Source: Edaphochlamys debaryana (Eukaryota > Chlorophyta > Chlorophyceae > Chlamydomonadales). From it: a stretch of 64,000 bases of DNA. The notes below the pieces were generated by a model, which was not told where the DNA came from, ran no database searches, and was given only the letters and a program-made list of their open reading frames with translations. Shown one piece after another: positions 25,544 to 39,254 of this stretch (positions are counted from its first letter, which is position 1; the number at the start of each line of letters is the position of its first letter). A program made the translations under genes and the position numbers. Location of the stretch: contig JAEHOE010000096.1 of NCBI GenBank assembly GCA_016858145.1, positions 248,001 to 312,000 of the forward strand. The letters run 5' to 3'.

Positions 25544-26662
25544 GTCACGGCCGCCCAGGCAACCCCCCCCCCCCCCGCAAGGCGTCCCATGCGCAAAATG
25601 GCGGCCGCAGCACGTAAAGCACCGGCTACCGGCGGTAAGGTGATGGTAAATGGTAAGGCGATAGCGTGCCCGTTTGAGCACCGTCGGCAGCTGGAAAGCA
25701 GCGCCTGTAGTCTGCCGAGCGACCAACGCATTCATCCCGCCCTGCAGCCATGTCTTTCCCCTGCCCGACACCACCCAATCCAAGCACAAATGCGCAATCT
25801 GCGGGGGCCCTGCATCCAAAAGGGCCCCCAATCAATCCGCCCGAAGCAGCAGCAGCAATGATGCTGCAGGCCATGATATCCATGATACCCCATTGCATCC
25901 CCATTGCCGTTGCCCCACCGTAGTCCGGCTCATCCTCCTTCCGCCACGTTCCGGACCCGCAGAGCAACCCCCAAAGCAAGGCATAGCCCCAAGGTCTCCT
26001 ACCAGCTGGCCGTTCCGACGGCGACCAAGTTAGGTGTGCGGCAGGGATCTGACGAGCCTTTCCAGCTTGCCAGCGACTTGGTCAGAGTAAGCCCGGCCCA
26101 ACGAGCTACCGGAACCTCTGGCGCAGCCTACAAAGCTCGCCCCTTGCCGAGCTAGTGGGGCGAGGACATGCATGAGCGCCACCCCGTCGTAGGCCACCCC
26201 GTGGATAGCTACTACCGGTATTTGCATAAAGGAGCTACTACCGGTACTTGCATGAAGGAGCTAAGACAATACTGAGGTGCCGCCGGACCCTCTTGCTCCA
26301 TAGCCCGCATGATATCGAGTACGGCCGCCGCCCGCAAGGCTCAAAAAGGCTGCGCGTCAAGCCCGCAGTTGCTTGCATGCATTGCTGCATGCCGCAGGCC
26401 GTGCACGTACGTTTCAGACTTTGTCACACTCCGTGCATATGTTTGGTAGCTGGCTGGCTGGGAGTCAGCCGGCATCGTTCGTTACGGGCTCCGCGCAAGC
26501 AGTGTCAAAAGGTTGCGACGACGTCCGCCTCCGCTCTCACATGTGTTCTGGCCTCATAGCAGACGCCTCTCAAGTCGAAAGGCAGGTAGTCGGGTTGAGC
26601 AGCGTGCTATCAATGTCGATTGCTCTCCATCTCCCTCCACCGCTCCTCTCCGCCGTACTTCC
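25544..26662. other. Intergenic, no gene recognised; short tandem duplication
   Basis: Contains a poly-C tract near 25563 and a 26-bp direct duplication (26207-26232 and 26233-26258) with the core AGCTACTACCGGTA. The part next to 26662 should include the 3' untranslated region of the kinase gene on the minus strand. Confidence 0.5.
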
Positions 26663-29600
26663 TCAGGTCAGCGACAGCTCACCGCTGCCGTTGGGCACCA
26701 AGGTCTGGGCTCGGGCCCCCGGGCCCGGGATCACTGGGGCCCTCGCTGCGTTGACGAACGCCGCGACCTGCCCTCCGGACAGCGCCTTCGGCTGCTGCTG
26801 CTGCTGCTGCTGCCTTAAGTGGGGCTCGGGCTGCTGCGGTGTGAGCAGCTGCGCCGGCTGCAGGGCGCCGAGCGCGAGGTGCGCCGCGTAGCCGGGCGCG
26901 TCGACGCTCTGGGGCCGCCGCCGGCTGCCGCCACCCGCGCCCAGCGGCGCGTTGCGCGGCAGCGGCTGCCCGTCCCACGACCCCCCGCCGCCAACTCCGC
27001 CCCCGACGCTCGACTGCGGCAGTCCCAGGCCTAGACCCGCGCGCGGCCCCGCCCCCGCCCCCATCCCGTTCACCCCCGCCTGCGCCGCGGCCGCCTCTGC
27101 GGCCTGGCGCTGCTGCGCCGCGGCCTGCGCGAGCTGGGCCTGCCCCACCACGACCCGCTCCGCGAGGCGGGGCGCGCCGCCGAGGTGGTGGTGCGGCTGG
27201 TGGGAGTGGGCGTGGGGCAGGGGCTGGGGCTGCAGCTGCAGCTGCGGCCGGGAGCCCAGGCTGGAGGAGGGGAAGCGGAGCAGGTCCTTGGGCGCCATGC
27301 CCTGACCCTGGGTGCCCGGCACCGGCAGGTGCGGTGGCGGCTGTGCCATGAGGAGCTGGGCGCGAGGGGCCAGGCCCTGGGCCTGGCCTGGGCCTGGGCC
27401 TGCGGCCGGGGCCTGCCCCGGGCCCGGCGGCTGGGGCGACGGCTGCTGCCGCGGCGGCGGCGAGCGCTGCTGGGAGGGCAGCGGCGAGGCGAGCTTGGCG
27501 GGCGGGGGCTGCTGCGGCATGGGCGACGGCACGCCCTGCGGCTGCGGCTGCAACTGCAGCGGGGGGGTCTGCGCCGCCGACTGGTGCGCGCGGCCGCCCT
27601 GGCGCTGGCGCGAGGCGACGGAGCGTGCGACGCCCAGCAGCTGCTGCACCTGCGCCACGAGCTGGGTGGCGGTGGGGCGGCGCTCGGGCTGGGGCGCCCA
27701 GCAGCGGGCGGCCAGGGCGCTGGGGGTGGGGAGGGGAGGGGGATGGGAGGGAGGGGCAACGGACGGAGTGAGGAAGGGAGCAAGACATGAGAAAAGCCAA
27801 GAGTGCTGATGGAACGCCAGGTTGTGTTGGGCGCCTGAACGAGGTGCGCGAGGCCGGTCCTGGTCGCTGGGTTGCGCGCCTGGACGCTGCGCAAGCCCGC
27901 ACCTGAACTCGGGCGGGGCCAGGGGGTGGAACTCGGGGCGCAGGCCGTGGCGGACCACTTGGCGAGGCAGGTCCTGCGGGGGCGGGGCGGCCGATGCACA
28001 TGGGCTGGTGAAGGCCAGGGCCGTGGCTTCCGCTCTCACATACGTTTGGGGGAGCGGGTGGAGAGACATGATGCTCTCCACATACATTCAGGCCGTCGTA
28101 CCACCCGTGCGTTCAGACCAGACCATCGACCTAGGTGCGCTGAGGGAGTCTGCCCGCGAGGTCACCTTGGGGTCGGCCTTGGAGTGGGGCGCCAGGCAGT
28201 GCAGCAGCTCCCACATCAGGATCCCAACTGAGGGAGGAAAGTGCGGGGTTGGAAGCAGGTCAGAGGCAGCTACGGTCAGGGAAAGGGTGGCATGCGTGGT
28301 CGCGTGTGCGAGGCGTGTCGCCAAGCGCACGTCCCAAGCCCCTGTCTTGGTCACTTGTCACCGCAACTCCCGGCAGGCTCCAGCCCCAGGCCCAGCCCCA
28401 GGCCCCAGGCGCCCGACCCAGCCCTCACATGCGTACACGTCAACCGCGGCGTTGAGCAGGCGGCCACGTCCAAAGCACTCGGGCGCCTGGGGGTCGGGCG
28501 GTCGAGGAAGCTTCAAAGCACTTTCAAACATTGCAGTGGCCCTTGGGTGCCACCTCGTGGCACGGACATTCCAAAATATGCCCGATTTGTACAACGCCCC
28601 ATCTCAGGGTCCCTTTCCGCCCCTTGCCTGCCCCCTTCACCCCAGACTTGAGCCCCTCAGCTGCTCCTCCTCACCATGTACGCCACCGTGCCAAAGACCT
28701 GCGCCATTCGGAAGCCGGGGCTGCCGTCCGTCCCAAAGTCATCCATCAGCCGCACGCTGCGAGGTGGGAGGGCGAGGCAGGCAGCGTGAGGTCTCGACGT
28801 TTCCGTGGAGCCCTTCCGTGGGCAAACGAGGCGCAAACACTACGGTGCCGAGTTGGGAGGACGTCGCTGGACAGGGCAGAGTTTGCTGCACCGGGAAAGT
28901 AGCCCTGCTCGTTACGGTTCCTCTCCCAAAATTGCTCACCACCCGAAGTCCGAGAGCTTGCAGGTCCATCCGCGCGGGTCGCGGCTGTTCGTCTTGAGCA
29001 GCACGTTGCCCGGCTTGAGGTCGCAGTGCACCAGGCGGCGGGCGTGCAGGTACCTCAGCGCCAGGGCCACCTCGAGCAGCGAGGTCACCAGCGGGACCAG
29101 GTCGGGCCACACGGGGCCGTCGCGGGGGCCGCTGCCGGGGAGCCGGAAGTCGCCGCGGCGGGCGGCGGAGAGCAGCGTGCCCGCGTCGCAGTATTCCTGC
29201 GGATCGGTGGACCCCAGAAGCACAAGGGCGGCGTCAGCCCAAGATCAATCTATGCCATCAACTTTAGGCAAAAGCCCCTGTCGCCTGTTACCTTCTGTCA
29301 ACGTTCCCAACTGCGCCGCCCCACATACCGGTACATCCCTCCCACACAACCGCCCCCAACAGTCGACAGAACGCCCCCCAAGCGCCCCTTCCCCAGCCGG
29401 CCCCACCAGGCACAGCACGGTGTTGAGCGGCCCCGCGCGACCGCCCCTGAAGATGGGGTCGTCGTGCGCCACCAGGCGCAGCTGCGGGGCGCCGCCCAGC
29501 ACCGCCGTCAGCGCCGTCTGCCGCTCGACCACCACCACGTCGGAGAAGTGCGCGTACGTCTGCACGATCTGCGCGGCGGCGGCACCGGCGGGTGGGGGGT

Positions 29601-32600
29601 GGGAACGAGGAGAGGTTCAGGGGCGTGCGTGATGGCTTGCACGCATCACATCACGCAGAGGCGAGGTCTGAGCTCAAGAGCTGCGCGACAGGCAACAGCA
29701 CCAAAAGGCGGGAGAGGAGGGTGCGCCGAGGCTGGTGCGCTGCCGGCACACCGAGCCAGGCTCACGTTTGGGTGGGAGAGTGTGCATGTGACAGCCACCT
29801 CCATGGCGCCGCGCTTGGCCTGGCGGATGCAGTCGCGGCTGGAGCCCGCCTGGATGGCCTCATCGGCGCGCGCCGCCGCCGCCGCGTCCTTCCTGTCGCC
29901 GCCGCTGGGGCTGGCGGCGCTGGCGGCGTCCACGTCGTCGTCGTCCAGGCCCCCCGACAGGCCGTCGCCGTCGTGCTCCAGGGGAGCCCGAGCGCCGTGC
30001 TCCCACACCTGCCACGCAGGGTCAAAGGAGGTACTGGTTGCACTAGGGGTGCACGCAGGGTCAAAGGAGGTACTGGTTGCACTTGGGGTGCACGCATGGT
30101 CAAAGGAGGTACTGGTTGCACTAGGGGTGCACGCAGGGTCAAAGGAGGTACTGGTTGCACTTGGGGTGCACGCATGGTCAAAGGAGGTACTGGTTGCACT
30201 TGGGGTGCACGCAGGGTCAAAGGAGGTACTGGTTGCACTTGGGGTGCACGCAGGGTCAAAGGAGGTACTGGTTGCACTTGGGGTGCACGCATGGTCAAAG
30301 GAGGTACTGGTTGCACTAGGGGTGCACGCAGGGTCAAAGGAGGTACTGGTTGCACTTGGGGTGCACGCAGGGTCAAAGGAGGTACTGGTTGCACTTGGGG
30401 TGCACGCAGGGTCAAAGGAGGTACTGGTTGCACTTGGGGTGCACGCAGGGTCAAAGGAGGTACTGGTTGCACTTGGGGTGCACGCAGGGTCAAAGGAGGT
30501 ACTGGTTGCACTAGGGGTGCACGCAGGGTCAAAGGAGGTACTGGTTGCACTTGGGGTGCACGCAGGGTCAAAGGAGGTACTGGTTGCACTTGGGGTGCAC
30601 GCAGGGTCAAAGGAGGTACTGGTTGCACTTGGGGTGCACGCATGGTCAAAGGAGGTACTGGTTGCCCTTGGGGTGCACTCAGGGTCAAAGGAGGTACTGG
30701 TTGCACTTGGGGTGCACGCATGGTCAAAGGAGGTACTGGTTGCACTTGGGGTGCACGCAGGGTCAAAGGAGGTACTGGTTGCACTTGGGGTGCACGCAGG
30801 GTCAAAGGAGGTACCGGTTGCACTTGGGGTGCACGCAGGGTCAATGGAGGTACTGGTTGCACTAGGCGTGCACGCATGGTCAATGGAGGTACGGTTGCAC
30901 TTGGTAAGTGTGGCCTCGTGAGAACAGACAGAGCGGGCGTCGACGTGTTGGGAGCCGCCTCTTTGCCCCCTCAGCCCGCTCCCTTCATGCCTCACTTCCC
31001 CCCTCTACCTCCCCTTAAGCCCCCCCCCCCCACACACACCTTGATGGCTGCCTCGAGGCCGTGCAGGGAGCCCCGGAACACCACACCCTGGAGGAGGGGA
31101 GAGGACGGAGGCGGAGGGCGCAAGACGGGATTGATGAAGCCCAGGTGAGTCAAGGTAACGCAACATCATCTCCAAACACGCCCACGACCACAACAGGCGC
31201 CCTCACCCGACAGCCGCCCCCCATAGAGAGCGCCGCTTCAGGCGAGGCGGGCTTTGCATCATCTGAGCTGGGAAAGCCGGACCCTTCACAGCTGCCTGCC
31301 CCGCCCCCCCCCCGCCACACACACACCTGTCCGCCGCTGCCCACCACCTCGAGCAGCTCCACCGCCGCCAGGTCCTGAGCCACAGCCAGCCTGGAGCCGG
31401 AGAGGAGGGGGGGCCGGTGGAGGCAGGGTCAGGCCAAGGGGAGGGTCAAGCCGGTGCTGACCGGTTCAGGGTGCGAGGGACATGGACACGCCTCCGGTAA
31501 GAGGGGCGGCCTAGCCAGACGGGTAGGCGCAGACAGGGATGACGGGGGCACCGGGGCAGCCGGGCACGGGCGGCGTGGGGCATAGACGGCGGCAAGGGAG
31601 TCTGGGCAGGTCACGTGGCGCCTGAACCACAGCGCCTCGCCCCACCTGGTCTCCTCCCCCGCCTCCCCCCCCGTGGCCACTGCCGTGAGGCGGGAGCGGG
31701 CCGATGTGACCATGAGCTCCAGGGGCCGGGGGCCGGACACGTCCTCAAGCTGGGGGGAGGGAGGGAGGGGGGGAGGGGGGCGGTGTGTGTGGGTAGGGGG
31801 GCGGGGTTTTAGGACCAGAGGTGCGCACCAGCCACTGCCCTGGGCCTCGGGGGGGTGCAACGTCAGCTGTCCGCCTCCGCGCTCACCTTGATGAGGGGGC
31901 TCGACATCATGAGGCAGCTTGCGCGAGAGGCCTTACGTCCGTGCGGGTGGGCGGACCAGCCTGTATGCGGGAAGTAGAGGCGGGGTCGTCAGCGGGGTGC
32001 GGACCGCAGGCCGGCCTTCCCATCCGCATCCCGCCGCCCCACATGCCCTGCCAACAACAGGCATCCACTACCCCGGCTCCAGCCCTCGACCCTGCACTCA
32101 CAGGCCAACCCTGTCCCACTCACCCCTGCTCCCCACCCCCACCCCCACCCCCACCCCCACCCACCAGCCCGGTTGTATGCCTCGACGGTGTCCCGCCCCA
32201 CGCCCTCGAGGTCCTCCATCTGCGTCTCCATCAGCAGCTCCCCCAGCACGTCCTCATCCACGCCCTCCCCCGCGGCCCCCCGCGTGCCGCCGCCCACGCC
32301 CGCGTTGCTCTCCGACAGGAGCAGGCCCTGTTCGGGGTTCCGGAGTGGGTCCAGGCTGGGCCCGGGCCCGGGCCCGGGCCCACCTGGGCCCGGGGCGCCA
32401 CCGTGCAGCGTCTGGTGGCGGCTAACGCGCCGGCCACCGCTCTCAGCCGTGGCGGCGTTGTTCTCGGCGCCCGACATGAGGCGCAGGCGGCTGCCGCTGC
32501 CGCCCAGCTCGCCACGGCGGGGCACGGGGGAGGCGACGTCGCTGCCGCTGCCCCGGCGGGGCGAGTGCGGCGCGAGGCTGGAGCCGGACGGCATCACGTG

Positions 32601-35600
32601 CGCGGGGTGTGCGCTGTGCGGGTGCGGGGGGCCGTAGGCGCCGGGGCCCGTGGTCCCCGCTGCGTCGATGGACCCATGGGACGGCAGCTGCCCGGTCGTA
32701 GGGCAGCGCTGCATCAGCTGGCCCTGCGGGGGTACGGAGTGGAGGGCACGGTGCGCAAGGTGTGGTGGTGCGTCAGGGCGGGAGAGTGGGCAGGACGAGC
32801 AAGGCAAGGGCTCCGATCACGCACGACCGCCGCCAGCTACCCGGGGTCACCGGTACTTGCCTGCAGCGAGGACCACTCGGCCGCCGCCAGGCCGCCCGCG
32901 TCCAGGGCCGCGTGGAAGGCGTCGAACAGCAGCTGCACGCGCATGGGGAGGAGGTGGGGCGTCGGGGTGGGAAATCAGGGTCCACAATCCGGGACTGTCC
33001 AACTAGGTGCACCCGAGTGCCCTTCCAAGGCTTGTGCCCTGGCCTTTACACTCGACACCTCACAACGTGCCACATCACCACACCCTGCGCCCCCCCCCCT
33101 GTGACACTCCTCACCGGCGCCAGCACCTTCATCTCCGCCGCCACCGCGTCCAGCACTCCCGCGGGCACAGACTCGGGCGACACCAGGTAGAGAGCCAGCC
33201 GGAAGGGAGCGGGCGCGGAGGCCGTGAGCGACGCGCTGGCGTGCGCGGGGCCCGAGGCGAGTGACGAGTTCATCGAGGGGCTCTTGGGCAGTACCGAGCC
33301 CGCGGCGGCCGGGAACGACTGCACCTGGTGGTGGTGGTGGCTGGAGCCATTGGCTGCGGCGCGGGGGGACGCGCCCGCAGCCACGTCGCCACCCGGCAAT
33401 GACGTGAAGGCCGCTTGGAGCGAGGGCCCATCGGTGCCCCCATGGGCCGTGAGTGCCGGCGCGCCAATCCGCGAGCGCGGGCACACCTGCGGCCCTATGC
33501 TGCCGTCGCGCGTGCGCCGCGGGCTGGGCTGCTGCGACAGCGAAAGCGCGAACGACTCGACCACGCGCGCCACGCCCCCCGCCATGCCCTGCGCGTTGCT
33601 GCCGTTGGCCTCCACGTAAGACACCGCGTGCGGCTGTGGCGCCGCGGGCGCAACAGTTGTGGACGCGGGCAGCAGCGGCAGGGGTGCGGAAGGTGACGGC
33701 AGCAGCGCTGAGTCATTGCGGACCCGCGCGGAGCCGATGCCCGGCACAAAGGCGCCGCCCAGGCCTCCCGGTATCATGCCGTGGCCGTAGAGGCCCGATG
33801 CCTCCGCGATGAGCAGCAGCGCAGCCACCGCGCTGACGCCCGTGAGGTTGGCGGCGAGGAGCACGTCGCGGCCCGGGCCCGCCTCCTCCAGCGCCGCGCC
33901 GCTGGCGTCCGCCAGGACGATAGTTGCGGGCTGGGGCCGGCTATTGAAGGAGATGGCGGAGGTGGCGGAAGGCGCCGTGGGCGCGGCAGCAGGGGGCAGA
34001 GGCGAGGGCAGGGTCACCTGTGGCTGAGAGCCTCCACGCGTCGTCTCCCTGCCAGGCAGTGGTGGGCAGGCGTACTTGAGCAAGGGGGATGTGTCGGTAA
34101 GCGGGCCCGGTGGGAAGGCACACAACCACTCCCTTTGCCAGATCTATCCAGAGGTCCGAGGTCAACCCCCCCGGCCCTGCCCCCGCACCTCAGGGCACGC
34201 TGGAGCAGCGTGTGCGCCAGCGCCGTCCGAACAGCCTTGACGCGACCAAGGCCCTGCGGCCCCGAGCCTGGCACGGCCCAGCCGCTGACACTGTTGCCCG
34301 CCACCGCCACGTCAGCCAGCAGGTCTGCGGACGGCCGCCAGGCGCCACCGCCCATGGACTCCTCACGCGCCAGTGCATGGGGCTTGCGCCGGTTGCTGTT
34401 GGAGCGGGACTCGCCCAGGAGCGGGATGTGCGGGACCTGGCGGGGCAGCAGTACAAGGTGAGGGGGATGCTGACAAGGGCCCTGCACGGGTGCTGCACCG
34501 CCCAGGCTGACATGTCAAACGTGGGGTGGTCGAGGGTCAAGGCACGCTCGCGGGCCTCACCTGCCCCGAGCTCACGGCGCCGACGCCCCCCGGGCGCCGA
34601 GCAAACACTAGAGCTGGCGCTGCGGAGCTGGTGACCGCAGCCAGCAGGGGCTGCAGCGCCAGGCCGAACCGACCGGCCAGCAGCGGCGGCAGGCCCTCCA
34701 GCGCCGCGGTGAGCAGCTCATGCACCCCCGCCAGCATGCCACGGGCCATGTTGCAGAGGAGGCAGGCGAGCTGTGGAAGCGGGTCGGGATGTGGTATAGG
34801 ATGTGGGTCAGGGGATGGGCAAAGGCAGGTGGGGTGTAGGGGGAAACTAACATGTGAGCGTGTCACATGGGTGGGGGCGGTGCAACAGCAGGGTGCACGT
34901 GACCCTCATGGGGCTTTGGGGGCTAGCTCCGAATGAAGGTACTGCAGGCGATGAGGCGGCGGTCCCCAGACGGATTGGGAAGAGAGCCCCAAAGCCCTTT
35001 TGCCCCACACCTCCGCTGCCCACCTGCTCCAGGTATGCGGCCTGCTGGGGGTCACTGAAGAGCCCAAAGCCCACAAACTGCGCCAAGCGCAGGAGTTCGC
35101 TTAACTCCGACCAGGCGAAGTCGAGGCAAGGCTGCGTTCCATCACCGCTGTCATCCTTGCTCATGCCTCCTGACCCGGTCCCTGGTCTCTCCCATGCCAG
35201 AAGCAGCGCGGCGACTAGGCGGCCCTCGCAGCGGATGGGAAGGCCCAGCTGTTCCCCTGGCATGAGGCGGACTACTGAGCCACAGTCCCCTCCACGAGTT
35301 GCTCCCACGACCGAGACAGCACTGCGGAAGCGGAGTGGGCAAGGGAAAGCACACACTTTGAACAGGGCCGATTGCAGCAGGAGCCCGGAGCCAAGGGGGT
35401 GCTCCGAAGGCAATATGCGGTCAATTCTCTAATGCTGTACACTCCTCCAATCACCTGCTGTCGGGGCCATGTAAGAGGCTACCGCGCCGGCTGACTACCA
35501 CCGCTGCTGGAAAACCACCGGTTGAAGCCTGGCGTGTTTGGGGGACCGTGGCCGTGGGGGGTGACGTGATTTGAGGCAGGCGGCGTAACCCATCGCTGCC

Positions 35601-36227
35601 TCTGCAAGCGTGTCATGCGAATGCGATAATCATCCCATCGCAAGTCGCTGGGTTCTCACCGTGTCCAGGGTGTCGAAGAGGGACTGCCTGGCCCACCCGA
35701 GCGCTGGCGCGCAGGGCTCCCAGGGCAACCGAGCAGTGACAGCTGAGAGCACGGCTGTTGCATTCCCTCCTGACGAGAAGATGGCGAGCCTGCGCGACGC
35801 GCCCTTGTTAAAGATGCGCTTTTGAGAATGTCTGACGTTCGTCCTCAACCCCCGGGACCCCTCGTACCTTGCTGAGTAGCATTCGAGAGCGCCCGCAATT
35901 AAGCCCAACTGCGTAAGTGCGCGGCTGGGGGCACTTTGGAATGCGCAGTGCGCCTCCGCCAGCAGCTTGAAGGCTGCCTCAACGGTCTGCAGTATCAAGT
36001 TCAATCTTAGCTCTAGCTCGCAGTCAGCATTTCTCCGGCGTGTTGCCCTGTTCCACCTTGTTGCGGCGAACGCCTTCCTCGACAAGTCGCTCTGGCTCAA
36101 TGCCCGCAAGAGCATCCACAGACTGCTTCAGAGGCTTAGGCGCGTGCGGCCGTTGGCTGCGTGGGGTCTCGGCATCGACTTCCGCCGCGCTCGGCTGTCG
36201 AGCGCAGCATAGGAGGCGCCTGAACAT
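26663..36227 (-). CDS. TKL-like protein kinase with long N-terminal region, 1709 aa (paralogue 1)
   Basis: Exons in order: 36227-36057, 35986-35868, 35789-35660, 35428-35024, 34770-34561, 34436-34189, 34048-33115, 32932-32861, 32723-32165, 31960-31887, 31749-31646, 31390-31327, 31087-31040, 30008-29766, 29568-29407, 29196-28940, 28756-28675, 28486-28429, 28227-28166, 27973-27903 and 27719-26663. The total is 1710 codons in frame. The N-terminus [11 protein letters not shown] could be palmitoylated at Cys7/Cys8. Residues 60-950 resemble only the neighbouring paralogue; sensor (GAF-like) function is a guess. Kinase core: G-S-G-G-Q-G-V-V-F loop, AAIK Lys1046, alpha-C Glu in [14 protein letters not shown] (Asp1240, so non-RD), DFG (Asp1264), APE 1295-1297 and [16 protein letters not shown]. 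The last 350 residues are Gln/Pro-rich with a poly-Gln run. The intron after 32861 is GC-AG. Confidence 0.85.
30013..30905. repeat. 39-bp minisatellite, about 23 copies, inside a kinase intron
   Basis: The unit includes the core GGGTCAAAGGAGGTACTGG and is repeated head to tail with few changes (G/T at one site, an occasional TCAATGG variant). It fills most of the 30009-31039 intron of kinase paralogue 1 and starts five bases from the 3' splice site. Since 39 is divisible by 3, several frames stay open across it and create long artefactual ORFs on both strands. The corresponding intron of paralogue 2 (42606-42834) is short and lacks it. Confidence 0.95.
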
Positions 36228-39200
36228 GAGCCCTACAGGCCTATCATTATCTTGGTAGGTTGTGTGAGGAGCGGTTGTATGCGCTCCGTTTCTGAGCTCC
36301 AGACGATGACGGAGTGGGCAGTACAGCGCGGCCAAAGTGAGGCAGGTCCGTCTGTTTTTAGCGACAGGCACTGCCTCCTTGCGCATAAGCAGAAGCGTTG
36401 CTTTTCCGGACTTCTTGTCTTGTAGTCGGCCTCGGACTGCGTGCGGGCTAGCACGCCGTCGAGCTCCCTCGCGCAACGTCGCCCTCCACACCCCTCCGCA
36501 TGAAAGAATATTTGGCAAGACAGCACGGGCTAGTGCGCTGGGCCATGGAGGCCCTGCGACGAGGTGCGTGTGCGGCCAGCCGTACACGAGTACGTCTTGG
36601 AACCCCCTCGGAACCCCTTACCGGCCATACAGGCGTACGTCCCCGTCACCGCGGCGCCGCGTACACACGTTTCGCATGATCGGACCTGTCGAACGGGGTG
36701 TGACTGTTTCCCCCATTGTGTGCAGCGGTTTGCGTAATTCGATTGTGGAGCTGTTGGGTTGGTGCCGCTGGGAGCGTGGGGGAGGGCGCGGGAGGGCGCG
36801 GGCCTCAAAGGGAGTCCCTGCTTACCCTCTGCATGGAGCAGCAGCTTTGTGGAAGGGTCGGCAGACTCGACACGTGGGGAAACGGGCAAGGTGCCCCCCT
36901 CCCTCCCCAAAGCCCTAATCCCCCCCTTCGGAGGCCTTGCTTTTCGCGTAACTCGTCTCCCGTGTCTCCTTTCCCCTTCGGAGCTCCGGGACGAATGGCA
37001 GCCGGACGCGCCGATCTGTGCGGTGGCAGCAGTGGCGCAGCGGTCCCCAGCAGCCCCCGCCCGAATCTCCCAAGCTGCAATTGAGGACATGCTGAGAGCG
37101 ATGCGGCAGGAATGTGCGCACGAGCGGATCTACCCCTCCGCGGACCCTTCCGGTAAGAGAGGCCCCAAGCGCCAGGGTCCTTCACGCGAGGGGCGGGGCC
37201 ACATGACCAAGAGGGGTGGGGCGCGCGAGAGGAGGACCTCAGTCTGTTCGGGCCAGGGGAGTTCTCTCTGGAGCCTGGACTGCGCTGACAGCAGGGGCCA
37301 TGGGCACCACATCAGCACCACACCGTAGGTGCAGTCGGCTGCAGCTGGTGCACGTGGTCATTGCACAACGCAGCAAAACTGGGGCGACCGTGGAGTGCCT
37401 CATTCGTCAAAAGGCATCTTATTTTCAGTGGGGGGCTGGGGGCTGGCTCGACCCAAACCGGTCAAAATACCACAGACCGGTACCAGCTCCTCTGATGCGA
37501 GTGTCGCACTTGTAAGCCCCGGAAGCCATTGTGAGAGGAATCAGCGCGTGGAGCGTCTGACAGGCCACCACACTCCGTGCACACTGTGCAGGGCAGATCT
37601 GTGTGCACCTCGGCATGCGCCTCAGGGATCTCAACACAGGACCTAGCCGCTCGTCTGGGTTGATACTGCGCTAACATGTAGCAACAAGCTACCGTTGACC
37701 AAGCATCGGCCGCCACTCAAGGGCCAACAGGACACCTCACATTGCCCGTCGAGCACCAAGAATACAGATAGAAGTGACCAAAACCAGCAGACGGGCTGTA
37801 CGGCATCTTCACTTTGCACACGCGTAAGGGCGGGGACAGCAAGGCCTTGTCACTGCCGTACCGTACCCAGGTTGAGGAATGCGGGGTACCGACGCAGCGC
37901 ACGGGCCCCATCACAGAAGGCGCCGTGGCCTGGCGCGGCCACGGGTACATGGAAGGAGCTATTAGTCCGATGCCATGAATGCGACAGGTCGAGACTAGCC
38001 AACCGGCCAAGGCAAACACAGCAAGGTTAGTAAGGGATAAGGTAAGCTACTTAAGTTGCTTGCTAGCAGGCGCGACATTAGGAGAGGGCCCCGCAACCAA
38101 AGCCCTGCTCCGGAGGAGCAAGTTACTCCCGAGCTGCGGGGGGACCTACAAGGCAAACATTGGCAAATCCACCACACCGTAAACAGGTTCCCAAAGAGAG
38201 ATTGTCTCACGGTATCAGAACCAAAGCAGTGAGCTCACACATTGCGTCTATCTCTAAGGCTTGTCCCCATCAGAGAAGCCCCCGCAAGCAAGCAGTGAGT
38301 TAGGGACCTCCAAGAATACATGAGGGACAGCCGAGACGTAAACATGGAAGCGATCCGCACGAACGCCCCTCTGCAGTAACAATTCCTCAGTGAGGAGTGG
38401 CAGACTTCTCAAGCCACCCCTGGCGCCCCATCCGGCTCAGGGGCTTAATTGGCTGCGAACAACCCCACCCCTCACACCCCAACACTAACAACAGCGAGGC
38501 CTCTTAAGAATGCGTCTAGGGTGTAGGGCTTCCTTACTGGCAGTTAGCACTCGAGTCTTGCGAGCACTTTTAGGAGCGACTCATCACACATGTAGCATAG
38601 CGCACTCCCTCTGAAGCCAATCGAGCTCCTGCTTGCAACACTAAACTGAAAACCCCCCCACCCCCTCCCTCCCTCCCCACTTGCCCAGCCCCTGATTTGC
38701 AGCTGCTCTCCCCTCATATCCGCCCACCCCCCGCAACACAATGGGTAATCCAGCGGCAGGTTTAAGCGCACAAGGCTGGCGAAGGCCAGCAGCGAATCCT
38801 CCCACGGCCCTCTGTCCCCCATTGATTGAATGCCGAGAAGCAAGCAGGCGTGATAAGCAAGTCGAGCCCGGGTGCGGGCGCAAAGCGGTGCGTATGCATG
38901 CATAGAGGAGGAGGAACTTTAACCAGAAACAATTCCACTTGCCAGCATTTCTCTTGTATTAACTGAACACCCCTCGAGTGCATCGTGCTTGCGAACCTTT
39001 GTGGCCTTGCCCTTGCCGCCCTTTGTAAATTTCGAGGGTACCCAAGACTGCTCCGTTAGCGGTACCACCTCTTCTTGCTCCACAGGCCCTTTCAACTCCC
39101 ACACGACTCAGCTGACGTGTGCTATGCAACAGTGCAGTTGCACTTGGCCCAAGGCCCTCGACACGAGTCACGCGCTCTCACGTTTTGCAATCATCCCTAC

Positions 39201-39254
39201 AGCAATCACCGCCTGCCCGCTTCTGCCTGGTCGCCGCTACCGCAATGCGCGCGT
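36228..39254. other. Gap between the two kinase genes, no gene firmly recognised
   Basis: Holds the promoter side of kinase paralogue 1 and the 3' side of paralogue 2. One isolated exon-like block on the plus strand (36984-37152) has an AG before it, a good GTAAGA donor after it and an open frame containing IEDMLRAMRQECAHERIYPS. No partner exons were found. Confidence 0.45.

Noticed and set aside
30013..30905. CRISPR-like array
   Set aside because: Units are contiguous with no unique spacers, and the context is a eukaryotic intron.
29026..31148. Three very long ORFs (373 to 631 codons) on both strands over 30013-30905
   Set aside because: They come from the 39-bp tandem repeat, whose length is a multiple of three. 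The real exons of the kinase gene flank it with good splice sites.
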